A DNA stretch of 27,087 bases from Seison nebaliae (taxonomy: Eukaryota; Rotifera; Pararotatoria; Seisonacea; Seisonidae): contig JALJEE010002512.1 in assembly GCA_023231475.1 (NCBI GenBank), forward strand, positions 1 to 27,087, given 5' to 3'. The notes below the pieces were generated by a model, which was not told the origin of the DNA, did no database searches, and was given only the letters and a program-made list of their open reading frames with translations. A program made the translations under genes and the position numbers. Positions 1-7,720 of the stretch are shown here, one piece after another (position 1 is the first letter of the stretch; each line of letters begins with the position of its first letter).

Positions 1-600
1 TCGAAGAAGAAGAAACCATCTCTTATCATGAGGATTTCGAATCGGAAGAACCGAAACTGGACACAGTAGAACTCGAAGAAGAAGAACCTATTTCTTATCA
101 CGAAGATGTCGAATCGGAAGAACCGAAATTGGAAATTTCTACACCAGAAATGGAAGAAGAACATGTTCCAATAGATTCCGACGAATTATCAGCGAAAGCT
201 GCACCATTATTAATCGAAGAAGAACCCATCCCTTATCACGAAGATCTCGAATCGGAAGAACCGAAACTCGACATAGTTGATGTCGAAGAAGAAGAACCAA
301 TTTCTTATCAGGAGGATTTCGAATCGGAAGAGCCGAAACTCGACACAGTTGAATTCGAAGAAGAAGAACCTATTTCTTATCACGAAGATGTCGAATCCGA
401 AACACCGAAATTGGAAATTTCTACACCTGAAATGGAAGAAGAACATGTTCCAATAGATTCCGACGAATTATCAGCGAAAACTGCACCATTATTAATCGAA
501 GGAGAACCCATCTCTTATCACGAAGATGTCGAATCTGAAGAACCGAAACTCGACTCAGTTGAGCTCGAAAAAGAAGAAGAACCAATTTCTTACCATGAAA
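1..600 (+). repeat. Nested in-frame tandem repeats inside the large acidic protein
   Basis: A short unit of about 23-25 codons (EEEPISYHED then ESEEPKLD) recurs at least six times. Twice it is followed by a longer insert, EISTPEMEEEHVPIDSDELS plus AK(A/T)APLLI. The TTG-GAA-ATT-TCT start of this insert lies at 129 and again at 411, giving a higher-order period of 282 bp (94 codons). Over about 85 nt the two long inserts differ at only two bases by eye. This suggests recent duplication or gene conversion. The array begins before the window and degrades after about 600. Confidence 0.9.
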
Positions 601-3600
601 AAGATAAAGAACGGAAGCTTAAAGTATTTAATGAAAATATCGAACCAGAAAAATTTAAATTAGAAATATCTGATCCTGGTGTCTCTAACAGTGAAATTCA
701 TTATGGGGAGTCGAAAATTATCCTTGGTGATATTATAAATGACTCATTGGACAACTCTGATGAAGAATGTGAAATAATCAATAAAGCAAATGAGTTTGAT
801 TCCCTTTACTTAACCACTACCGACATGATTGAAGGACAAGATAAAATACTTTGTGATTCGCTGATGCTAAACCAGTCCACAGGTTCACCACAAAATCTGG
901 AAGATTCGCTTGTTAATGTTAACGAAGTTTTAGAAGAGGGTAATTCCGGTTCAAAAATTAATGACATTCAACATTTTGTAAATGAAATGGAAAAAATTGG
1001 TGATGAGTTTTGTCAAACAATTAATGAATTTGAAACGTCCATCAGGTTGGCAAATCAATTAATTTTGCCAGTATCGTCCAGATTGGGACCTTTAGATTGT
1101 GTATCAGAAACACCTGAAATTTTGTTAGATAAAGCAAGGGAACTTGGTGTAATTGCATCAAGTTTAAATTCGATTCCAAGTTCAATAATGGCAAAAGTTG
1201 TTAATGCAACTAAATCGAGCGACATGTATTTGTATTCGAAATACAATACGACAATAAAATCAACCAATCAACTGTATTTTACTTCATCAATGAGTTTAGA
1301 TAAACTGGATCAATCACCTACAGAACACTTAAGATTGACGAAAGCTTATTCATTAGGTTCACTAATTGGTAATGATGTGGATAATCAGATTTATTCCACA
1401 AGTTGGGATATGGATCTACCTTGTAAAATTGTAACTCAGAAACAGAAAGTGGTATCTTCGACTGATGATTTAGTTCAAATTGTTCGACGAAGTCATTCAG
1501 CACCTCGTTCTTCTCTTATCTACTCTACAAAGGTGGATCTAAAATGCGACACTAAGTTGTTGCATTCAGCACCGATAACGCCAATTTCGTCTCCTCGAGT
1601 TCACAGTATTTCGAAAAGTTCTACTGAACCCCCGTCTACCGATGATCTGGAGGAAAGAGAAAATAATCAGAAAAACGTTTTAGCAAGCAAGAGTTGTGTG
1701 TTCAATGATAAAATTATTGTTGAAAATAATGAAGTGCTTCCGATAAATCCTTCAATGACCCTGGATGTCTCGATCGACAGTCAGGTGTCAGAGAAAATAT
1801 TCAAAGATACCGAATCTCTAAGAGAATTCGAAATGTTGGAAGACAGTTTGAAAGATCCAAAATTCAAAAATAAATATCGATCTAGTGTTGGAAGAGATAA
1901 CGAATATAAATTGTCCACTAGTATGTTGACATCGTTAGATGAGAGAGATATGTTGGATCTATTGAGCAGATCAGAAGTTGAAGGTGAAAGTGCAGAATTT
2001 TTATCCTCAATGTCGAAAAGTAAAGAATATGCAGAAACCGAAGAAGATGCTGAACCGATCGATAAAGACATAAAGAAAGATATTCAAGTCCCAAATAAAC
2101 TCGTCTCAAAAGTAATCACAGATTCTGCTTTTTATTCGAGTATTACTTCAGATACTGCCGTTTCTGATAGTGCAAAGAAAGAAAGAACGTCTGAAAACAT
2201 TTCAGAATCGCAAATAACTGAAAGTGTCGAAGATCTCACTGACTCGAGAAATCTTGATATTGAAAGTATTCATTTAGAACCAATTCCTTCACCTGCAACT
2301 ACTGCCACTCCAATTAACAAACATAATGAAGCTTTTAGTTTCCCATTGAAATTGGTGGATGACGTATTAAAATTTATTCCTCAAGATGAATATAAAACTA
2401 TTGCAGCTGAAGATGCCGATGACGAACAGGAACATCGCGCTTTATCAAGAAGAAGCACTGTTGGATCAAAACAACAAATCGAATTTCATCAATCATCTCA
2501 AGAAGATTTACAGTCAGTGAGAATGGCCAAAAGCTTCTCACATTCCCAATTACAATCTTCCCAAGAAATGTCTCTGTTATGTGCAAAAGAAAAGAGGAAA
2601 ATGGAAGAACAGATGACTAAGAGTTTAAGTTTGGAACCGTTGTCTCCTATTAATAAGACGAAATCTCTCGGATCCTTTCAAATACATCGACCAAATGAAA
2701 GAATCTCATTTGTTAGTCAAGAAATATATTGTGGTGATAAAAATGATCGAAGAATTGTCCGAAAGAAGAAAAGACGTCCAATTTGTTTCAAAGATTTGTT
2801 ATCCGAAACAAGTGACGAAGAAGATAATTTCGAGAGAGTCACTATTAGTGATAATCCGATAGAATCGTTAAGTGATAAGATGCGTCAATTTTCACAATCA
2901 ACTTCTGATGAAAGTAAAGAAAAACAACCATTGCAACAAATGAGTGCAGACGACACGGCAAAAATTAGATTAATTGGGAATGATATTTCACCATCTACAA
3001 GTTATGGAAAATGTACAACATCATCGATGACAAGTAGTGGTATACGTCCTCCCAGCAGCTACAAGGCATCGAGTTTAAAGATGCATTTGGATAAACATCG
3101 CAAAACATCAATAACCAGTAAACAATCTGCTGCTTCTTCACCTTCTTCTCTCTTATCACCCACAACTGCCAGTAAAGCCAAAACTCGTAGAAAAGTACCT
3201 GAACGTCTAGTTGATAAACGACAATTCGTTACAACAATCACTACAAAAGGAACATTTGATAATATTCCACAAGTTACGAAAATTGAAGAAGTATCAATAT
3301 CAGAAAGTTCTCGCGACCCCTTAGGAATAACCACTAAGGTGTTCACTGGTCACGATTTAAGTTCACAAAAATTATTTACCGACTCTCAAATTAAACCACC
3401 AACGCAAATAAAAAAACCATTTGAATCTAAAATAAAAACTCCTTCCAAAATTCGTCATAAGCCCAGTGGTGGTGAATTGATATTGAATGTTGGAGAATTG
3501 AAACCACCGACACAATTGAAAACATCATCAATTCCATCATTGAAATCACAAATCCCTTCCAATTACTCTAAAGATAGTCGAATGAGAATTGAACATATCG

Positions 3601-4256
3601 AGAAATCAAGTTCCAGTTTCACAAATATTCCTTCTGATATGCCAACTATATCAGCTCTTAAATCATCACCACCACCAATCATTCCAAGTTCTTTTGGTAA
3701 AATAACCGAATCATCTTTCTCATCGAAAATACCTGTCACATCTGTGCAAGCACCAAGATTCCTCACAACAGATCCTTTGGGATTAATTTCACAAACATCA
3801 AATGTCTTACCACGATTACGTATCACTTCCCAACAAAAAAAACAAGATATATTACCACCAACTAGAATACCCAAGCCAAAAACCGACATTACTGTTAACC
3901 AAAGTCAGCAACCAATATTTCAACGACCAATTGAATTTGAACGTTATAGTATTAGTAATATTTTCTCTCTAAATTCAACAACCGCGTCAACTACATCCTC
4001 CATCCAATCAACAATTTATAATCAACCAAATCAAACTGGATCTCCATTAACCTCTATATCAAATACTTCAACTTCTGCAAACGTCCGCATCTCGACAACC
4101 ACCAGCAGAATTAGTCAACCAACAATAAATCCAGAAAGGAGTTTCCAACGTCATTTCCTCCACCATCACAGTAATTTAACCTTTACCGAAGGTGGATTTA
4201 CACCATCATCTCCAACTCACAGCGATTCGCAGTCAACAAAGAAAAATAAAAAGTAA
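3..4256 (+). CDS. Large disordered Glu/Ser-rich protein, C-terminal part (5' end outside window); possible cytoskeletal/giant-ankyrin-type tail
   Basis: The frame is open from the left edge (first full codon at 3) to a TAA at 4254-4256, about 1417 codons in one exon, so the true start and any N-terminal domains lie upstream. Residues encoded by 3-600 are acidic tandem repeats built on EEEPISYHED and ESEEPKLD. The middle is Ser/Asp/Glu-rich with HSAP and TKSLSL-type phosphosite-like clusters. From about 3000 on the chain becomes basic and Ser/Thr/Pro-rich, with a segment resembling one tau/MAP repeat (3423-3507) and four SxIP-type motifs (3525-3872). It ends in a lysine-rich tail and has no membrane segment or recognised globular domain. 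Long single-exon acidic-to-basic tails of this kind occur in giant ankyrins (UNC-44, Ank2-L/XL) and other microtubule-linked proteins; that assignment is inference from composition and motifs. The coding call is secure, the function is not. Confidence 0.9.
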   Translation, partial: EEEETISYHEDFESEEPKLDTVELEEEEPISYHEDVESEEPKLEISTPEMEEEHVPIDSDELSAKAAPLLIEEEPIPYHEDLESEEPKLDIVDVEEEEPISYQEDFESEEPKLDTVEFEEEEPISYHEDVESETPKLEISTPEMEEEHVPIDSDELSAKTAPLLIEGEPISYHEDVESEEPKLDSVELEKEEEPISYHEKDKERKLKVFNENIEPEKFKLEISDPGVSNSEIHYGESKIILGDIINDSLDNSDEECEIINKANEFDSLYLTTTDMIEGQDKILCDSLMLNQSTGSPQNLEDSLVNVNEVLEEGNSGSKINDIQHFVNEMEKIGDEFCQTINEFETSIRLANQLILPVSSRLGPLDCVSETPEILLDKARELGVIASSLNSIPSSIMAKVVNATKSSDMYLYSKYNTTIKSTNQLYFTSSMSLDKLDQSPTEHLRLTKAYSLGSLIGNDVDNQIYSTSWDMDLPCKIVTQKQKVVSSTDDLVQIVRRSHSAPRSSLIYSTKVDLKCDTKLLHSAPITPISSPRVHSISKSSTEPPSTDDLEERENNQKNVLASKSCVFNDKIIVENNEVLPINPSMTLDVSIDSQVSEKIFKDTESLREFEMLEDSLKDPKFKNKYRSSVGRDNEYKLSTSMLTSLDERDMLDLLSRSEVEGESAEFLSSMSKSKEYAETEEDAEPIDKDIKKDIQVPNKLVSKVITDSAFYSSITSDTAVSDSAKKERTSENISESQITESVEDLTDSRNLDIESIHLEPIPSPATTATPINKHNEAFSFPLKLVDDVLKFIPQDEYKTIAAEDADDEQEHRALSRRSTVGSKQQIEFHQSSQEDLQSVRMAKSFSHSQLQSSQEMSLLCAKEKRKMEEQMTKSLSLEPLSPINKTKSLGSFQIHRPNERISFVSQEIYCGDKNDRRIVRKKKRRPICFKDLLSETSDEEDNFERVTISDNPIESLSDKMRQFSQSTSDESKEKQPLQQMSADDTAKIRLIGNDISPSTSYGKCTTSSMTSSGIRPPSSYKASSLKMHLDKHRKTSITSKQSAASSPSSLLSPTTASKAKTRRKVPERLVDKRQFVTTITTKGTFDNIPQVTKIEEVSISESSRDPLGITTKVFTGHDLSSQKLFTDSQIKPPTQIKKPFESKIKTPSKIRHKPSGGELILNVGELKPPTQLKTSSIPSLKSQIPSNYSKDSRMRIEHIEKSSSSFTNIPSDMPTISALKSSPPPIIPSSFGKITESSFSSKIPVTSVQAPRFLTTDPLGLISQTSNVLPRLRITSQQKKQDILPPTRIPKPKTDITVNQSQQPIFQRPIEFERYSISNIFSLNSTTASTTSSIQSTIYNQPNQTGSPLTSISNTSTSANVRISTTTSRISQPTINPERSFQRHFLHHHSNLTFTEGGFTPSSPTHSDSQSTKKNKK

Positions 4257-5035
4257 AATTTCATCGAAGAATGTTCACTCTCACAATGGTTTCTCAATAT
4301 AAAAAAAGCAAATTCATTCATTTTATAAACAAAAGTAAAATTGATTACTGAGCAAAGATGCTTTTTTCCTTTCCACTCTTTGTTTTCATTTACTTTCTAT
4401 ATTTTAAAACCGTTATCCAAATATTTTTACAAAAACCTTTTTGTTAAATTTCAAACTCATTTTATCATATTCATATTTATCCAAACTTATCGACAAACGA
4501 CACATATTCCAGAATTTTTGCTGAACGAAAGTAGAAGAAGATATTGACCCCATAAATATCTACTTTCTCAATCAGATTGAAACAGCTTAGTAGTGATATG
4601 ATTTTTTTTTCTAAAAAAAAAGATACACTTGAAACAAATAGATTATGTTCAACTTTTTTATTCATTTCAACTCATCCGGTTAAAAGTATATCAATCTAAT
4701 AACACAAAACAACAACAACAACAATAATAACAACATCAAATCTTTTCAACATTTACGATTTGATTTATATGAAGTGAAGATTGTTATATCAATACGATTC
4801 TTTTCAAAACGAGCTTTTCAAAACACCGCACCAAATTACAGAAATTTTCACAATTTTTTTGAACAGCTTTGTTCGTCAAAAAATCTTATTCTTCGAATTT
4901 TTAGAATAAAATAAAAAATTTGCCTTTATTAAAATTATTTCAATATCAATTCATTTTATTTATTCCTAAATAAAATTTTGTTATTTTAAATTTACACCTT
5001 AATCATTTTATTGTCATAGCGTACTCGGTAAAATG
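4257..5035. other. Convergent 3' intergenic region
   Basis: This AT-rich gap lies between two convergent genes. It holds a candidate poly(A) signal AATAAA at 4905-4910 for the left gene and TTTATT at 4955-4960 (AATAAA on the minus strand) for the right gene. A short CAA/CAACAA microsatellite lies near 4706-4732. The small open frames here have skewed AT-rich composition and no protein-like features. Confidence 0.6.
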
Positions 5036-6481
5036 TTAGTCATCGTCATCTGGATCTATTTTACGAAAGAGACGTTTTTGACTAACGAACATTCCAGTAG
5101 TACAACCAATAAATATACCAACAATCGCAATAATTAAAGAAGATATAAATGTCTTCAGAAGTTTTTTGGTTTCTGACTTACTATGCATCACATCAACTGC
5201 AGAGATATCGAACATCGAGTTCCAAGGTATTCGCATGTGTTTAGGTATTGGAGTTCGAATTCTTTTCAGTATTCGATCATTAATAAAAATTGGAAATTTC
5301 AATAGATTTGGTAATTCGTTCTGAATGACCATTTCATTCATCATGACCATTATTAATCGTGTCTTATCAGGTAAAAGGGTAATGAATGTCAAAGAACAAA
5401 TCGAGAAGGATTGTCGATAGAAAGTTGATAAATGAAATTGAGTTTGATTTCCAAACGGAAATTTAACGGAAAACATCATATAATATGATAATAATGTACC
5501 AGATATCGGGACGAAACTTATCAATGATTCGTCAATTCGTGTTACAGCACTCAGTTTATCATTGAAACAAAAAAATGAATAATTTCCATGTGAATAATCT
5601 ACAATTATTTAAATGTTAAAGATGATTTAATAATTGGGGAACCTTTTGCAATGGCAAGACAGAAGTTAGTTATAAAATTGGTATGGAAATGATATTTGTT
5701 AATATACAAATTTCTCTCGTCATAAAATTTATTCTTGCAGGAATTAATAACGATTGCACCGCATTGATTCAGGTTTGCTACAATAACGGAATAATGCCAA
5801 AGAACTTTTAATAGAGAAACTCAACAATTGAATTGACATAAATGGAATTTGTTACTGTTCATTATCATTTCATAATTATAATAATTTCCCAGAAATATTC
5901 GCCATGTCATTCCGATTTTCCATGGAACAGTTCCAATTTCGTTCTGGAACAATTGGAGAAATTAATTATAAACTTTTTTAAACATCTAATTTTTTATCCT
6001 TATCGCTCAATTGGTAAACAGAATTAATCACTAAACGAAGTGAAGGAATTTCAAATAATACCTAAATTTATTTAATTTTTGGAAATTAGAACCTAAAATT
6101 TTTTTATTTACAACTAACCCCAATCAGAATATAATTGACGGAACTTAAGTTAATAAGGTCTACCGATTCGAAATTTTTAACATCAGGAACTTTTGGATTT
6201 TTTCCATCAGAATTGTAGGTAAATAATAAAGCTGATCCGGAAAATGTTTGATCCGTTTCACTTTCTAATTCATAAGGAATTTTTCTTGTTGGTTCACATA
6301 ATTTGACTGGTTCAAGATTTTTACTTATTAAATAGAATTGATTGAAAACGATACAAATAGGTTCTCCAATTTTCTCAGTTGGTCCTTTCACAATTATCTT
6401 CAATGTGACAATAGTACAATAATGATAATTAGGAAAAAGAATTAAAGAAATTAATGGGAAAATTTCTAATAAAATATCCAT
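5036..6481 (-). CDS. Single-pass type I membrane protein, family not recognised (five exons)
   Basis: The model is join(6119-6481, 5984-6061, 5856-5943, 5643-5777, 5036-5598) on the minus strand. The exons sum to 1227 nt, 408 aa plus stop, with every junction phase-consistent and introns of 57, 40, 78 and 44 nt. The start at 6481 opens with a signal peptide (MDILLEIFPLISLILFP). A Cys-containing, beta-rich ectodomain follows, with NXS/T sites. One transmembrane helix lies at about residues 373-394 (SLIIAIVGIFIGCTTGMF), and a short tail ends KRLFRKIDPDDDD. I recognise no family. Donors are GTTAGT, GTTTAA, GTAACA and GTTCCC; the last two introns are the least certain, being set by reading frame only. 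The start lies 53 bp from the start of a small plus-strand gene, so the two may share a bidirectional promoter. Confidence 0.75.
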
Positions 6482-6534
6482 CGGATCAAAAAGAGAACGA
6501 TTTGAATTGAAATTAACTGAATTTATTTCTAATT
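6482..6534. promoter_or_regulatory. Short divergent intergenic spacer, putative bidirectional promoter
   Basis: Only 53 bp separate the ATG of the minus-strand membrane-protein gene (6481) from the ATG of the plus-strand small membrane protein (6535). No TATA box or other clear core element is visible, so the promoter role is inferred from the head-to-head layout alone. Both genes encode proteins with a signal peptide and one membrane helix. Confidence 0.35.
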
Positions 6535-6834
6535 ATGGATTATTTGTTGTTAATATTCTTTTCTTTCAACATAATGATTATGGAAACAGAAGGATCACCA
6601 ATAGGTCAAGATTCAGTAGAAGAGCCTGTTACTTACGCGATGGTGAAACCAGCGAAAGTAAAAGAATCTTTAATAAACAAAGGTACTATGTCAATGGTGT
6701 TATATATAATTGGAGTTGTCTGTATTCTGGTTGGTTGTATTTTATGCTACCTTGGATGTTGTACAGACTTACTTGGCGAAGAATCTTTCCTACCTAAACT
6801 CAATTTTATGAATTTATTTAAACTTGGAAGATAG
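6535..6834 (+). CDS. Small single-pass membrane protein, unknown family
   Basis: A 99-residue ORF starts with a hydrophobic leader (MDYLLLIFFSFNIMIM) and has a short hydrophilic segment. A strong Cys-rich transmembrane helix follows at about residues 52-74 (MSMVLYIIGVVCILVGCILC), then about 25 more residues. No family is recognised. An alternative model would splice from the GTT at 6758 into the frame that opens at 6966; it keeps phase and would give a 135-residue protein with a basic tail, but needs a 208-nt intron, far longer than the 40-78 nt seen elsewhere. The uninterrupted 99-residue reading is preferred. Confidence 0.55.
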   Translation: MDYLLLIFFSFNIMIMETEGSPIGQDSVEEPVTYAMVKPAKVKESLINKGTMSMVLYIIGVVCILVGCILCYLGCCTDLLGEESFLPKLNFMNLFKLGR

Positions 6835-6965
6835 TGGATTACTAAATTATCTAATTTTCTTTTTCTTAAATTAATTTTAATATTAATATTATTTCTTTAT
6901 TTTAATAAATTTATTCTTATAACTTCAAATTCTTCAAGTATAATCTACTTTAATAATTGTAATAG

Positions 6966-7150
6966 GTATGGGTCATAAGTTATTGGCTGTGAAAGAAAAA
7001 GACGATGGGAGAATCAGTCAAACCTGGATCCGATATACGAACAGACCTATTGCGAAAAGGAGACGAGTTTACACAGATGTACATCAGGCAAATTGGAAAG
7101 ATCAAGTGAATCCCATACCACCAATTCAACTTTTCTGTTTCGATCTCTGA
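6966..7150 (+). CDS. Possible small ORF or alternative 3' exon
   Basis: An ATG at 6968 opens 60 codons, with a basic stretch (NRPIAKRRRV) and an end reading PPIQLFCFDL. The codon content looks protein-like, with Trp, His, Pro and Gln codons rather than AT-run residues. An acceptor-like TGTAATAG lies directly before it, so it may be an alternative last exon of the gene at 6535 rather than a gene of its own. No homologue is recognised. Confidence 0.25.
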
Positions 7151-7267
7151 ATAATTTTGTCTTTAATTAGTTTAAGTATTCTGTTAAGTAAGAAATTCTA
7201 CTTTCTATTGAATTGTGATAATTTCCACTAATTTTTTCCAAACTTATAGGAAAAAGTTCTAATTTTA

Positions 7268-7720
7268 TTGACGGAAAGCAAAAAGTTGTATAACAAATAC
7301 AAATTTATTTTATTTTCTTTAATATTATTTATATTTAATAATAAATTATTATTCATGATTAATCAATTGAATGACATTCATTCCAATAAAGAAGAAATTA
7401 TTAATGATTATTCCGGATTTTTCAAGTGTCCTATTGGAATAAACGGAAATATTTGTTAGATTTCTTTCGATTTCACCGAAGGTAAACATGGTTGTGGTAT
7501 TTATATTAATTACGTAAGATAAATATAGTTTGGTATTAGATGCAAAAAGAGAAACAAGACGAATCTCACATTAAAAGGAATTCAATGACGAAACAATTTG
7601 TTATTGTGTCAATATGGATCAATAACAATTAGAGTTATATGGAAAGAATGAATTTGTGTAGAAGATGTCGATTAGTCTACAACAATTTCGATGTTCGATT
7701 TATTGTAAGAATACAATAGA
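7268..7720 (+). pseudogene. Tentative decayed coding remnant
   Basis: One plus-strand frame reads through a Cys-containing, protein-like segment (DYSGFFKCPIGINGNIC, then ISFDFTEGKHGCGIYINY, then NLTLKGIQ and LLLCQYGSITIRVIW) but is broken by several in-frame stops from 7457 on. Some stops could lie in unrecognised introns, for example one beginning GTTAGA at 7454. I found no model that keeps the frame throughout, so a relic of a host gene is as likely as a poorly modelled live one. Parent family unknown. Confidence 0.2.

Noticed and set aside
210-446. Minus-strand ORF antisense to the acidic repeats, rich in Phe and Arg
   Set aside because: It is the antisense shadow of GAA/TTC-rich repeat codons; its length follows from the repeat composition and it has no protein-like features.
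1055-3889. Several minus- and plus-strand ORFs of 60-108 codons inside the large acidic gene
   Set aside because: All lie fully within a strongly coding exon in other frames and show no domain, signal or conserved pattern.
129-4256. MAP1/Futsch-type protein
   Set aside because: Acidic repeats are superficially similar, but there is no MAP1 light-chain-like domain at the C-terminus and the repeat sequence differs.
5842-6027. Plus-strand ORF of 61 codons
   Set aside because: Antisense to exons 2-3 of the five-exon membrane-protein gene, which explains the open frame.
6507-6797. Second plus-strand frame overlapping the small membrane protein
   Set aside because: Out-of-frame shadow; the overlapping frame has the better leader and membrane helix.
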